Counted from the stretch's first letter, positions 23,614 to 37,800 are shown. The stretch: DNA of 64,000 bases from Sipunculus nudus (GCA_026874595.1 CM049310.1:1178001-1242000); one strand, 5' to 3'. The notes: generated by a model from the letters alone, not told the origin. A program made the numbers and translations.

Positions 23614-25470
23614 AACAAATGGAGTGCTTTTGTCACACAGAGTTTGACTTGGCCATATAACTTATAAGCAAAGAATAAAAGAGTTTAACTATTTATTAAA
23701 ATTTAATAACACATATTGAGCCAATATAATTTTTATTAAAAAAATAATAAGAAAATCATGGGGTTTTTTTTTTAAATAAAATATAACTGAAATGATTATT
23801 AAATAATATTATAGAATATATTCATGAATGCATTCATGAATAGGTTTTGAAAGTGTCTGCACTTGTATTCAAATACTTTCATTTTTACCTGAATTCCCAT
23901 TCTTATGCAATAAAATTTTTTAATGCAGTACATATTCATATTCGTATTCAAATACATTTGCGAAGCATTCGCACCATGTCTAGTATTTATTCAGTTTTAG
24001 CCAAACAAAGATGTTGAGAATCCAGAATATTCAAAATTCACAAATTTAAATAATGATCATAAGTACCTGGTTTTATGGCTTTTATTTATATTAAAAAAAT
24101 AAATGTAATATATTCACTTTGGACTACTTTCACATCAATCTACACACTACACACGGTAGGAGTCTAGATTAATATTATCAACTGCATCTTTGTCTATCAT
24201 TAATTTCCTTAATATGATCCCTAATGATTAGTAATAAATAATATGATTTATTTTTTTATCATAAAAATTGAACTGAAAAATACCATAGGTGACTGCATGG
24301 TGTTATTTTGGAATAACATTGATATAGACATTCTATCCATCCATACAAGATTCTCACATCATCAGTAACTGCAAGTTAATTTCCTGTTACTCATCAACTA
24401 GCAAATTCCTTTTCTACAAATTTTTCTTTAATTTGTTGATGAAAACCAATAAAAATTTATTAATTTATTGTTTATCGTTATGTTGTTTTTCAAAACAACT
24501 ACTAGATGAGTTGGGTTGGACACCTGGATCAACTGTGGCTGGGCATTAGCTGCCTGGCTGCCCCAGTGTATGCCTCGCCTCAAGCGTGCATAATTTGCTG
24601 AAAGGTCAACAAGGTCAACATACAGGTGACTGAAGAGGGGCAGGGTAGAGCCTGGGTCTGACATGGTCTCATAAAAACATTAATAAAAGCTACAATTGTT
24701 GGCCAATTTCTTTCAGCTTTCTAAACTACAAAGCTGAAATCCTTGTGTGTGCATGATAAGAAAATTATATCGAAAGTGCTCACAGGAAACAAACGTGCCA
24801 AGGTCAAAGTTGGGCAAAATTTAAGGTTCTAATTTTATATTCATACTAATAACTTATAAAATTTGAAAAATTCAGAACTAATTTTTGGTATTCAATTGAA
24901 TCTTAATTAAATAATGTTACATCCCTGTCAAAATATCTCTAGCTTCAGCAATCCTCTTGTTAAATTAGTAAATATATTTCTTGATTTTTTAAAAAGTGCA
25001 TTATGTTTTGGCCCATAACTTAAAACAATTACGCAATACTGACATCATTTCTGGCATGTGCATAGCGAATGTATAGAAAAATAAGGATATTATATATGAT
25101 CAAAGTAAGATCAGTGGTTTTGATATTAGGCAGTCTTAAAGTGTAACAATGGGTTTTTAATGGAAAAATGAAGTTTTTCATTAATTTCTCGAAGGAATTA
25201 AGTCCTAGTGACCAAATTCTTGGCATGGTAGGGGATTTTGGAGACATCTAACTGTATGCCAAATTTAAGGAACTTAGAGCTGGAGCTGGGGAGCTGAGCT
25301 CTAGCAAACTGCATAACACTAGCTTGATGTAAACAATATGTGACATGGTGCTTGGAAACTTGAATAAAATCTACAGTTTTTGATCAACTGGTTTCAAATT
25401 TTTGGTGTTAACAGTTGAAATGCTAACAAAAACATGCTTTGAAAATTAAATCCACAGCAGTTACAGGAAA
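23614..25470. repeat. AT-rich dispersed repeats, no gene
   Basis: Positions 23830-24010 match 45480-45660 ('acctgaattcccattctta', 'caccatgtctagtatttatt'). From about 24500 the sequence belongs to the large family also seen at 49.6-52.7 kb ('acgtgccaaggtcaaagttg', 'gttttgatattaggcagtc'). A 24-bp perfect palindrome sits at 23819-23842. No coding sequence is recognised. Confidence 0.65.
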
Positions 25471-27100
25471 ACAAGGGACCCATGGGTCACTGTGCTCAGC
25501 TGACGTTGACCTTGAAGGTAAAAATCTTAAATAATATCCAATGGAGATAAAGTGTAAGAGGAAGAGGTAATAAAGGCCATTGTTGGTTTATATGATTGGT
25601 TTGTATTGGTTAGCAAGAAATTGTTGCAAGTAATATTTTGTGACCTGACCATGTGTTTCCTAATTTTGAAATAAAGCATGTGAGCAGTTCGTGAACAAAT
25701 GATCTGTACTATTACCATGATCATTAGTTGGCTTTTTGATAAATGATTGACATTTCAGTAGTTTACACATTTGTTCAATTGAATCTATTTTTTTGTATAA
25801 TATATATTATTAAATATATGTATTTTTTTATGAAATGTATACAGTTGAAATATAATTAATTAACAACATGTAACAGGGCAAACAAAGCCTGATCTAAAAT
25901 TCTGCTGAGGCAGGAAAATAATGAACAAATGTTTGTATTAAATCCTCATTTTTTTTCACATCATTTTTTTTTAATTTAAGTTTATATTTCTATAATTTCC
26001 AATATAACATATATATCTGAATATAAAAGTTGATTCATAATTCTCAATTGCATCATCATAAATCTCAATCTTGTCAGATAACACCACATCATGCATACAA
26101 ATGTTTATTTATTTTTTACCACAAAAATATGTCTTTTAAATCAGCAAAACAATAAATATCCTAAAATAATACTTGATTTAGATTTCACAATTTTTAATTG
26201 TGTCTTTGTTTATCCATAATGTGCTTCATATTTTATAATAATTTAAGCATACTGAGCGGTTCAATTATATTTGTTAAAATCATTTAAAAGAAAATTGATT
26301 ACACCTTGAATTACTTTTTCAAGGAAAGTTTTTTCATACCAGAGGAGATACAGTGAAAACAATAACAATTACTGCATAACATAAAGTTTTACTTTATCCT
26401 GGTATAAGGGGCTGTACGGGACAGGCGGATTGGATAACAACTATTCAAGTATGTAATAATGTTGTAAGTACAGGCAGGGGCAGCACTTAGTAGGGATAGA
26501 GGCACTATGTTTGTCTTTTCATTTTTAGGAGCAGTCATAACAGATATCAGTCTTAAATTATTAATATGTTTGAAATTATGATGCCGGAAACATTTAATAT
26601 TGTATTAAAATAATGAGTTCTTCGAACTCAAAAAGAATTGAGTTCAGGCAGGGGGTAGCATTTTATAATAGTGATGGTGACACTATATTTATATTCTTAC
26701 TTTTTATTAGTAGCTGTAGCAGAGGTCTTTGTTAAATTATTAATTGAATAGAAATTATGATATAATTATAATATTATACATTTTATATTAAATAGGAATA
26801 AATAAAGTAGTTTGGATTAAATTTCAATTGCGATAGAGACCAGGCCAGAGTGGTAGTGTTTTTTATCGCTTTGTAAATAAGGAGTTCCTTACCTGAATGA
26901 ATAGTTATAGCAGAGATCTTTGGTTAAAATGTTAATTGAATTTGAATTACGATACCGGTGAACATTCAGTATTGTATTAAAATAATAAACTCTTTGTTAT
27001 TTGTCATCAAACAACATTTCATGTCAAGATTGAGAATCTAACAAGGTTTAAATTGTTAAACTTAAGACGATATGTGTACTTTCCAGGGAAAATGTAATTC
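25471..27100. repeat. Large dispersed family copy, 5' part
   Basis: Starts with ACAAGGGACCCATGGGTCAC and GCTCAGCTGA, the same start seen at 45728 and 49579. AT-rich interior blocks around 25910-26340 match 58425-58870 and, more weakly, 46500-47000. Two internal blocks near 26500 and 26650 ('gcagggg(c/g)tagcact...gacactat') are weakly repeated. No gene is seen. Confidence 0.6.
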
Positions 27101-27447
27101 GAATATTTAATAATAGAAATGAATGGACCAGGCGAAATGCTGGACCAAAATGGGTTACTGGTACGCTGGCCTAGGCATTTTTATGTATACCAGTTGCTCA
27201 ACCAACATGATTGGATACATGTTGGATATTTCTCCCACCAGAAGCTTTAGTTATGGCTTGGGGAAACGGGCGGTTCCGTGCTGCCACCTTTTTGTTAGTG
27301 TCAGCAGGGGCCTGTCAGAATTGTGTGTTGTTTTTTGTCTTTGTTTGTATTTGAATATTACAAAAACCACATCAAAATTTTCAAAACTCATATTCTCTCT
27401 TAGCATGGGTTTTACACTTGTAATCGTTTTGGAGATTAGTTTTCAAA

Positions 27448-28135
27448 TTGATTAGTCTAAATGTAAGGGGTATGCAAAGCAGGAAAAAACGGAGGTCAAT
27501 TTTCCGATGGGCGAAGTCCTGTAAATGTGATATTTTATTTTTACAGGAAACGCATAGTACATTTGAAGTAGAAAATGTATGGCGAAACGAATGGTATGGA
27601 ACGATAGTATATAGTCATGGAGACTCTAGTAGTAGAGGTGCGGCTATATTGTTTAGACATAATTTGGATATGAAAGATTTAGATGTTATATACAAATCAT
27701 CAGATGGAAGATTAATATTAGTAAAAGAAGAAATAGAACAGAAGACATATTTTTTAGTTAATCTTTATTCACCCAATATTCAGAGCTGTCAGGTTGCATT
27801 CTATTTACAGTTGAAAGCCTTGCTTAATAAATATGCTACATCAGATGATAATATTGTGATAGGGGGTGATTATAATATTGTATTAGAGGAAAGTATAGAT
27901 AAAAAAGGAGGAACACTGAATAAAAAAGAAGAAGTATCTAGTATAATGTATAAGATTATTGAAAACTTTGATCTGATTGATATTTAGAGAATACGAAATC
28001 CTACAGTTAAGTGTTTCACATGGCGACAAAAGAGTGAAAAGATCAAGTGTAGATTAGATTATTGGTTAATAGGCAGTGCCTTACAAGATACAGTTCTGAA
28101 TGTGGATATTGTTCCTTTTTTAAAATCGGACCACA
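27448..28135 (+). pseudogene. LINE endonuclease domain
   Basis: Exonuclease-endonuclease-phosphatase fold. SLNVRGMQ opens the domain, QETH carries the metal-binding Glu, GGDYN the catalytic Asp/Asn, FTWRQK the conserved T-W, CRLDYWL the conserved Asp and KSDHSAI the terminal SDH triad. Every key residue is present. One in-frame TAG (27985-27987) interrupts it at a position usually Trp (DLIDI*RIRNP), a single TGG-to-TAG change. This domain nicks target DNA for target-primed reverse transcription. Confidence 0.9.
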
Positions 28136-29700
28136 GCGCCATAGTTATGATAATTCAGGAATTTGAGCAAAGTCAAAAAGGCAAAGGATACTGGAAGCTT
28201 AATAACAGTAAACTAAATGAATCTGAGTTTATTCAAGAAATATCTCGGGAAAGGATAACTTGGTTAGTGGAAACATCTAAAGTGACTGATCCACGAGTTA
28301 AATGGGAATATATTAAATATAAGATAAGAGCTTTTTGTTTGAAATATTGTAGTAAAAAGAAAAGAAACCGAGACGAAAAGGAGAAGAAATTGTTAGCAAG
28401 GCTGAAAGAATTGTATTATCGGGTAGATGGTGAAAATTGCCCAGATAAAATAGAAAATCATAAGCAAAATATAGTAAAAATTGAAACAGAACTTGAGAAA
28501 ATAGATAATGAAAAAACACAGGGTTTGATAACTAGATCACAGGTTAGATGGCACGAAAAAGGGGAGAAGAGCATAAAAAAATTTTCTTAATTTAGAAAAA
28601 CGGAATAATATTGGAAAAACTATAAGAAAACTGATGAAAGATAATAATACTAGTGTAACAAACCAATCAGAAATATTGTCAATTTGTAAAGAATATTATC
28701 AGACATTATATTCAACAAAAATAGATAAAGATACTAATGAAATAGAAGAATACTTGAATACAATAAATGTTCCGAAACTTGATCAAGATGACACTAATTG
28801 GCTAGACCGGCCGATATCTTGTGAAGAATGTCTGCAAACAGTAAAGACATTTTCCAGTGGGAAAAGTCCAGGGAACGATGGTATAAGTGTAGAATTTTAT
28901 AAAAAGTTCTGGCCATATTTTGGTTAGCTTATGGTAGATTCCTTTAATACATCAGTTGTTAAAGGGGAGCTCTCGAGCTCTCAAAGACAGGCAGTCATAA
29001 CACTTTTAGATAAAAAGAAAGATAGAACTTTGATAAAAAATTGGAGGCCAATCTCCTTGTTAAACAATGACTACAAAATTTTATCAAAAACTTTAGCGAT
29101 AAGGCTAACAAGAATTCTTCCTAAATTTATTCATATGAATCAGACTGGATATGTGAAAGGACGATACATTGGAGAAAATATCCGATTAATTAAAGACCTA
29201 CTGCAATATACGAAGGATCGAAATCTTTCGGGCGGCCTGATAGCAATAGATTTTGAAAAAGGATTTGACTCGTTAGAATGGCCATTTATGTTTTCAGCTA
29301 TGAGAAAGTTTGGTTTTTCCGAATATTTCATCAACCTTATCAAGTTATTATATAATAATATAAGTAGCACTGTAATTAACAACGGAACGACATGTGGCTA
29401 TTTTCCAGTGCACTGAGGAGTTAGACAAGGGGATCCATTGTCTCCCTATCTTTTCATTTTGTCAATTGAAATGTTAGGTCAGTTAATAAGACAAGAAGAT
29501 AAAATAAAGGGTATTGAAGTAGAGGATGAGGAAATAAAGTTAGTACAGTATGCCGATGATACAGTGGCAATTGTTAATAATATTAAGTCGGCTAAAAAGT
29601 TTCTAGAAACTGTTGAATTATTTGGAAAATATAGTGGATTGAAAATGAATAAAGATAAAAAAGGGATTAAAAATACTAGGTATTTTTTGTTCATATGATA
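28136..29700 (+). pseudogene. LINE reverse transcriptase domain
   Basis: After a Lys/Glu-rich linker a frameshift occurs near 28585-28595. The RT follows in one frame with FSSGKSPGNDG, NWRPISLLN, GYVKGRYIGENI, AIDFEKGFDS (catalytic Asp), GVRQGDPLSPYLF and the catalytic box QYADDTV (about 29547-29567). In-frame nonsense codons are TAG at 28925-28927 and TGA at 29414-29416; the latter sits just before GVRQGDPLSP, where Arg is usual, and is compatible with CGA-to-TGA decay. Another frameshift follows at about 29700. The active-site YADD is intact. Confidence 0.9.
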
Positions 29701-29749
29701 ACAAAGAATGTGAAAAGAAAATTTTTATAAGAAAATCAAAGATATTGAG

Positions 29750-31141
29750 AAAATAATTAATATATGGCGTATGAGAAGTCTGACTTTACAGGGACGAATC
29801 CAAATTGTCAAAACTTTTATTATTTCCAAATTTCAATATCAGTTTGCTAACGATACACTTCCATTACGATGTAAAAAGATGTTAGAAAAAATAATCTCTC
29901 ATTTTATATGGAATGGAAAGTCTGAAAAATTGTCATGTAATCTACTAATTCAAGAAAAAGATAATGAGGGCTTGAATGCACCACATTTAGAGTCCATTAT
30001 AATGACATCCCGTATAGCATGGATTAAGAGATACTTGTATACAGAAGAAAGGTTTTGGAAGAAATTATGGAATGTTCAATTAAAAGGGATATCACACAAT
30101 GCAGAAATTCTTTTATTAGGAAAATTCTGATCAAAATTTTGAAAAAGCAAATATTACAGATTTCTACAAGGAAATCTTACGAAGTGCTCAGATAATTAGA
30201 ACCGCTTTCTACAGGGAACAACATTTATGAAATCAAATATTATGGATGAACAGAAATATTAAGATCGACAACAAAATGATTTGTTGGAATGATTTCATTG
30301 CAGCTGGGATCATTACCGCTAATGATTTATTTGATGATTATTATCATATTAAGCCTTTTGAATATTGGAAAGAACGAGGGTTGCATGAGAGATTCTTCTT
30401 TCAATGGTATTCATTAGTGTCATTGGTTCTGTCAAAGAAACGGGAAGGATTGGAAAGGAATGTCAGAATGAACCCCATATATTCATGATATTGTTGTATG
30501 GTAAACACTATGTTTTAAATCAGACCACTTCAAAACAAGTGTATCAGTGTACTAGGAATGAAATTTGTTTACCGTTTTGTAAATTGCCACGAATTAATAA
30601 ATTTATCAACATAAAGGATTATGATTGGTCTAAGGTGTACCTATTATCTAAAAGTGTGTTTCAGGATGTTAAGACACAAGATTTTCAGTATAAAGTTCTG
30701 CAGAATATTTTAGTTAATAATTACTGGTTAGAGAAGTGGAAACTTGTAACAGATAACAAATGTACTTTTTGTAGAACCAATGTGGAAAATACAGTGCATC
30801 TATTCTTGGAATGTGAATTGATTAAAGATTTTTGGTTAGAAGTAGAAATATGGTGTCATAATAAGCTGAAAGTTGATAATTTTTGTTTTGATAAAGCAGG
30901 AGTCTTTCTAGGAGTGTTGGGATAAGAAAAGTGGAAAAATTATATATTTATTATTGGTAAAATCTATGGATGTAGGTGTAAAGAAACTGTTGTAACGAAA
31001 ACAGGATTTGAACATTATTTAAAGAATTATATGCAGATAGAATTGATTATAGCGGTTAAAAATAACAAGACTCAAGATTTGATAGACAAGAGGAATGTAT
31101 TAAAATGTTTAATAGACGGAGATATAGGACATGCTTTATAA
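29750..31141 (+). pseudogene. LINE C-terminal region with zinc motif
   Basis: After the frameshift near 29700-29745, reading resumes with SLTLQGRIQIVKTFIISKF (thumb region). Further breaks occur near 30130 and 30230, and the tail contains CTFCRTNVENTVHLFLEC (about 30760-30815), a CX2C...HX4C pattern typical of zf-RVT in L1/Tx1-like elements. A TAA near 30925 and continued homology-like sequence to 31141 mark the end of the ORF2 remnant. Confidence 0.8.
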
Positions 31142-31208
31142 GAGATTTTTTTTCTGTATTGTATTTTTATTATGTATTGATTGTGGAATAAAGTTTGTAA
31201 AAAAAAAA

Positions 31209-31812
31209 GCTGAGCTAAAAACGTGCTTTGGTCAAAGTTGGGCAAAATTTCAGGTACCAATTTTTTATTTTTGCTAATATTTTAATTGCTAATTTTGGGT
31301 ATACAATTTAATTTTGATTAATAAAAGTTATATTACTGGAAAAAAGTGCTTATTTTTTACAAGTTTTGTGTTAAGTGATCAAATTTCTTTCCTGATTATT
31401 TACAAAATGCATTATGTTTGGACCCAGTTTTCGGCTTGGTAAGAGATTTTTGGGACATCTAACATTATGCCAAATTTCGGATTCCTAGGTCTTACAGTTT
31501 CAAAACACGCCACATCTACGGACGGACGACGGACAATGGACCACGATTATAGCTCAGATGATTTCTAGTCAGCTAAGCTAAAAAACCAAAATTCGATAGT
31601 TTTTTTATGACTGATTTTTTGCATAAGGTTTGGTAAATGCAGATAGACAAAAAATAAGCAAAAAATTCAATAGTTTTTTTATGACTGATTTTTTGCATAA
31701 AGTTTAGTGTTGCTAGCTCCTGCCGTTTTCCAGATAGTATGGGTTAACATACAGATGACGGACAATGCCGCACCATTGCATAAGCTCACAGGTTGCTAAC
31801 AAAGGATTTCAC
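31209..31812 (+). repeat. Tails of two dispersed families
   Basis: Positions 31215-31580 are the 3' part of the large family ('gtcaaagttgggcaaaattt' ... GGACGGACGACGGAC ... hairpin 31550-31580). From 31590 to 31805 comes a nested or adjacent tail of the CTCACAGGTT family with a short internal duplication ('ataagcaaaaaattc'). Confidence 0.8.
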
Positions 31813-34800
31813 TGGTGGGCACAATATTGTTACAGGAGGGCATAATATTGTGTTACAGGAGTGCACGATATTGTGTTACAGGAGGGCACAATAGCGTGTC
31901 ACAAGAGGGCACAATAGCGTGTCACAGGAGGGCACAATAGTGTGTTACATGAGGGCACAATAGTGTGTTACAGGAGGGCACAATAGTGTGTTACAGGAGG
32001 GCACATTAGTGTGTTACAGGAGGGCACATTAGTGTGTTACAGGAGGGCACAATAGAGTGTTACAGGAGGGCACAATAGAGTGTTACAGGAGGGCACAAAA
32101 GAGTGTTACAGGAAGGCACATTAGTGTGTTACAGGAGGGCACATTAGTGTGTTACAGGAGGGCACAATAGTGTGTTACAGGAGGGCACAATAGTGTGTTA
32201 CAGGAGGGCACAATAGTGTGTAAGAGGAGGGCACAATAGTGTGTCACAGGAGGGCACAATAGTGTGTTACAGGAGGGCACATTAGTGTGTCACAGGAGGG
32301 CACAATAGTGTGTTACAGGAGGGCACAATAGTGTGTTACAGGAGGGCACATTAGTGTGTTACAGGAGGGCACACAACAGTGTCTTACAGGAGGGCACATT
32401 AGTGTGTTACAGGGGGGCACAAAGGTGTGTTACAGGAGGGCACAATAGTGTGTTACAGGAGGGCACAATAGTGTGTTACAGGAGGGCACAATAGTGTGTT
32501 ACAGGAGGGCACAATAGTGTGTCACAGGAGGGCACAATAGTGTGTTACAGGAAGGCACAATAGTGTGTCATAGGAGGGCACAATAGTGTGTTACAGGAGG
32601 GCACAATAGTGTGTTACAGGAGGGCACAATAGTGTGTTACAGGAGGGCACAATAGTGTGTCACAGGAGGGCACAATAGTGTGTTACAGGAAGGCACAATA
32701 GTGTGTCATAGGAGGGCACAATAGTGTGTTACAGGAGGGCACATAAGTGTGTTACAGGAGGGCACAATAGTGTGTTACAGGAGGGCACAATAGTGTGTTA
32801 CAGGAGGGCACAATAGTGTGTTACAGGAGGGCACACAACAGCGTGTTACAGGAGGGCACATTAGTGTGTTACAGGAGGGCACACAACAGTGTGTTACAGG
32901 AGGGCACAATAGTGTGTTACAGGAGGGCACAATAGTGTGTTACAGGAGGGCACACAACAGTGTGTTACAGGAGGGCACAATAGTGTGTTACAGGAGGGCA
33001 CACAACAGTGTGTTAGAGGAGGTCACAATAGTGTGTTACAGGAGGGCACATTAGTGTGTTACAGGAGGGCACAATAGTGTGTTAGAGGAGGGCACAATAG
33101 TGTGTTACAGGAGGGCACAATAGTGTGTTAGAGGAGGGCACAATAGTGTGTTACAGGAGGGCACAATAGTGTGTTAGAGGAGGTCACAACAGTGTGTTAC
33201 AGGAGGGCACAATAGTGTGTTACAGGAGGGCACACAACAGTGTGTTAGAGGAGTTCACAATAGTGTGTTACAGGAGGGCACATTAGTGTGTTACAGGATG
33301 GCACAACAGTGTGTTAGAGGAGGGCACAACAGTGTGTTAGAGGAGGGCACAATAGTGTGTTAGAGGAGGGGACAGTAGTGTGTTAGAGGAGGGCACAATA
33401 GTGTGTTAGAGGAGGGCACAATAGTGTGTTAGAGGAGGGCACAATAGTGTGTTAGAGGAGGGCACATTAGTGTGTTACAGGAGGGCACAAAGGTGTCTTA
33501 CAGGAGGGCACAATAGAGTGTTACAGGAGGGCACATTAGTGTGTTACAGGAGGGCACAATAGTGTGTTACAGGAGGGCACAATAGTGTGTTACAGGAGGG
33601 CACAATAGAGTGTTACAGGAGGGCACATTAGTGTGTTACAGGAGGGCACAATAGTGTTACAGGAGGGCACAGTGTGTTACAGGAGGGCACATTAGTGTGT
33701 TAGAGGAGGGCACAATAGTGTGTTACAGGAGGGCACAATAGTGTGTTACAGGAGGGCACATTAGTGTGTTACAGGAGGGCACAATAGAGTGTTACAGGAG
33801 GGCACATTAGTGTGTTACAGGAGGGCACATTAGTGTGTTACAGGAGGGCACAATAGTGTGTTACAGGAGGGCACAATAGTGTGTTATAGGAGGGCACAAT
33901 AGTGTTACAGGAGGGCACAATAGTGTGTTACAGGAGGGCACATTAGTGTGTTACAGGAGGGCACATTAGTGTGTTACAAGAGGACACAATAGTGCGTTAC
34001 AGGAGGGCACAATAGTGTGTTAGAGGAGGGCACAATAGTGTTAGAGGAGGGCACAATAGTGTGTTAGAGGAGGGCACATTAGTGTGTTAGAGGAGGGCAC
34101 AAAGGTGTGTTATAGGAGGGCACAATAGAGTGTTACAGGAGGGCACATTAGTGCGTTACAAGAGGGCACAATAGTGTGTTACAGGAAGGCACAATAGTGT
34201 GTTACAGGAGGGCACAATAGAGTGTTACAGGAGGGCACATTAGTGTGTTACAGGAGGGCACAATAGTGTGTAACAGGAGGGCACATTAGTGTGTTACAGG
34301 AGGGCACAATAGAGTGTTACAGGAGGGCACATTAGTGTGTTACAGGAGGGCACAGTGTGTTAGAGGAGGGCACAATAGTGTGTTACAGGAGGGCACAATA
34401 GTGTGTTACAGGAGGGCACATTAGTGTGTTACAGGAGGGCACAATAGTGTGTTACAGGAAGGCACAATAGTGTGTTACAGGAAGGCACAATAGTGTTAGA
34501 GGAGGGCACAATAGTGTGTTAGAGGAGGGCACAATAGTGTGTTACAGGAGGGCACAATAGTGTGTTACAGGAGGGCACAATAGTGTGTTACAGGAGGGCA
34601 CAATAGTGTGTTACAGGAGGGCACACAACAGTGTGTTACAGGAGGGCACAATAGTGTGTTACAGGAGGGCACAATAGTGTGTTACAGGAGGGCACAATAG
34701 TGTGTTACAGGAGGGCACACAACAGTGTGTTACAGAAGGGCACAATAGTGTGTTACAGGAGGGCACATTAGTGTGTTACAGGAGGGCACAGTGTGTTAGA

Positions 34801-37800
34801 GGAGGGCACAATAGTGTGTTACAGGAGGGCACAATAGTGTGTTACAGGAAGGCACAATAGTGTTAGAGGAGGGCACAATAGTGTGTTAGAGGAGGGCACA
34901 ATAGTGTGTTACAGGAGGGCACAATAGTGTGTTACAGGAGGGCACACAACAGTGTTAGAGGAGGGCACAATAGTGTGTTAGAGGAGGGCACAATAGTGTG
35001 TTAGAGGAGGGCACAATAGTGTGTTAGAGGAGGGCACAATAGTGTGTTACAGGAGGGCACATTAGTGTGTTACAGGAGGGCACAAAGGTGTGTTACAGGA
35101 AGGCACAATAGTGTGTTACAGGAGGGCACAACAGTGTGTTACAGGAGGGCACAATAGTGTGTCACAGGAAGGCACAATAGTGTCACAGGAGGGCACAATA
35201 GTGTGTCACAGGAGGGCACAATAGTGTGTTAGAGGAGGGCACAATAGTGTGTTACAGGAGGGCACAATAGTGTGTCATAGGAGGGCACAATAGTGTGTTA
35301 CAGGAGGGCACAATAGTGTGTTACAGGAGGGCACAATAGTGTGTTACAGGAGGGCACAATAGTGTGTCACAGGAGGGCACAATAGTGTGTTACAGGAAGG
35401 CACAATAGTGTGTCATAGGAGGGCACAATAGTGTGTTACAGGAGGGCACATAAGTGTGTTACAGGAGGGCACAATAGTGTGTTACAGGAGGGCACAATAG
35501 TGTGTTACAGGAGGGCACAATAGTGTGTTACAGGAGGGCACACAACAGCGTGTTACAGGAGGGCACATTAGTGTGTTACAGGAGGGCACACAACAGTGTG
35601 TTACAGGAGGGCACAATAGTGTGTTACAGGAGGGCACAATAGTGTGTTACAGGAGGGCACACAACAGTGTGTTACAGGAGGGCACAATAGTGTGTTACAG
35701 GAGGGCACACAACAGTGTGTTAGAGGAGGTCACAATAGTGTGTTACAGGAGGGCACATTAGTGTGTTAGAGGAGGGCACAATAGTGTGTTAGAGGAGGCC
35801 ACAATAGTGTGTTACAGGAGGGCACAATAGTGTGTTAGAGGAGGGCACAATAGTGTGTTACAGGAGGGCACAATAGTGTGTTAGAGGAGGTCACAACAGT
35901 GTGTTACAGGAGGGCACAATAGTGTGTTACAGGAGGGCACACAACAGTGTGTTAGAGGAGTTCACAATAGTGTGTTACAGGAGGGCACATTAGTGTGTTA
36001 CAGGAGGGCACAACAGTGTGTTAGAGGAGGGCACAACAGTGTCTTAGAGGAGGGCACAATAGTGTGTTAGAGGAGGGCACAGTAGTGTGTTAGAGGAGGG
36101 CACAATAGTGTGTTAGAGGAGGGCACAATAGTGTGTTAGAGGAGGGCACAATAGTGTGTTAGAGGAGGGCACATTAGTGTGTTACAGGAGGGCACAAAGG
36201 TGTCTTACAGGAGGGCACAATAGTGTTACAGGAGGGCACATTAGTGTGTTACAGGAGGGCACAATAGTGTGTTACAGGAGGGCACAATAGTGTGTTACAG
36301 GAGGGCACAATAGAGTGTTACAGGAGGGCACATTAGTGTGTTACAGGAGGGCACAATAGTGTTACAGGAGGGCACAGTGTGTTACAGGAGGGCACATTAG
36401 TGTGTTACAGGAGGGCACATAGTGTGTTACAGGAGGGCACAATAGTGTGTTACAGGAGGGCACATTAGTGTGTTACAGGAGGGCACAATAGAGTGTTACA
36501 GGAGGGCACATTAGTGTGTTACAGGAGGGCACATTAGTGTGTTACAGGAGGGCACAATAGTGTGTTACAGGAGGGCACAATAGTGTGTTTTAGGAGGGCA
36601 CAATAGTGTTACAGGAGGGCACAATAGTGTGTTACAGGAGGGCACATTAGTGTGTTACAGGAGGGCACATTAGTGTGTTACAAGAGGGCACAATAGTGTG
36701 TTACAGGAGGGCACAATAGTGTGTTAGAGGAGGGCACAATAGTGTTAGAGGAGGGCACAATAGTGTGTTAGAGGAGGGCACATTAGTGTGTTAGAGGAGG
36801 GCACAAAGGTGTGTTACAGGAAGGCACAATAGAGTGTTACAGGAGGGCACATTAGTGCGTTACAAGAGGGCACAATAGTGTGTTACAGGAGGGCACAATA
36901 GTGTGTTACAGGAGGGCACAATAGAGTGTTACAGGAGGGAACATTAGTGTGTTACAGGAGGGCACAATAGTGTGTTACAGGAGGGCACATTAGTGTGTTA
37001 CAGGAGGGCACAATAGAGTGTTACAGGAGGGCACATTAGTGTGTTAGAGGAGGGCACATTAGTGTGTTAGAGGAGGGCACAATAGTGTGTTACAGGAGGG
37101 CACAATAGTGTGTTACAGGAGGGCACATTAGTGTGATACAGGAGGGCACATTAGTGTGTTACAGGAGGGCACAATAGTGTGTTACAGGAAGGCACAATAG
37201 TGTGTTACAGGAAGGCACAATAGTGTTAGAGGAGGGCACAATAGTGTGTTAGAGGAGGGCACAATAGTGTGTTAGAGGAGGGCACAATAGTGTGTTACAG
37301 GAGGGCACAATAGTGTGTTACAGGAGGGCACAATAGTGTGTTACAGGAGGGCACACAACAGTGTGTTACAGGAGGGCACAATAGTGTGTTACAGGAGGGC
37401 ACAATAGTGTGTTACAGGAGGGCACAATAGTGTGTTACAGGAGGGCACACAACAGTGTGTTACAGAAGGGCACAATAGTGTGTTACAGGAGGGCACATTA
37501 GTGTGTTACAGGAGGGCACAGTGTGTTAGAGGAGGGCACAATAGTGTGTTACAGGAGGGCACAATAGTGTGTTACAGGAAGGCACAATAGTGTGTTACAG
37601 GAGGGCACATTAGTGTGTTAGAGGAGGGCACAATAGTGTGTTACAGGAGGGCACATTAGTGTGTTACAGGAGGGCACACAACAGTGTTAGAGGAGGGCAC
37701 AATAGTGTGTTAGAGGAGGGCACAATAGTGTGTTAGAAGAGGGCACAATAGTGTGTTAGAGGAGGGCACAATAGTGTGTTACAGGAGGGCACAGTGTGTT

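Larger units (their letters stand above)
27101..31208 (+). mobile_element. L1/Tx1-like LINE, 5'-truncated and mutated
   Basis: A non-LTR retrotransposon encoding, in order, an apurinic-type endonuclease, a reverse transcriptase and a C-terminal CCHC-type zinc motif. It ends in AATAAAG and a 10-base A tail (31199-31208). No first ORF is visible upstream of the endonuclease, so the 5' end is probably truncated; the left boundary (about 27.1 kb) is approximate. Several nonsense codons and frameshifts make it inactive. Its AT-rich coding style fits a lineage-specific L1/Tx1-type family. I could not define a clean target-site duplication. Confidence 0.88.

Noticed and set aside
27123-27455. 110-codon frame just upstream of the LINE endonuclease as its first ORF
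   Set aside because: No coiled coil, RNA-recognition or zinc-knuckle features of LINE ORF1 proteins; more likely 5' untranslated sequence.
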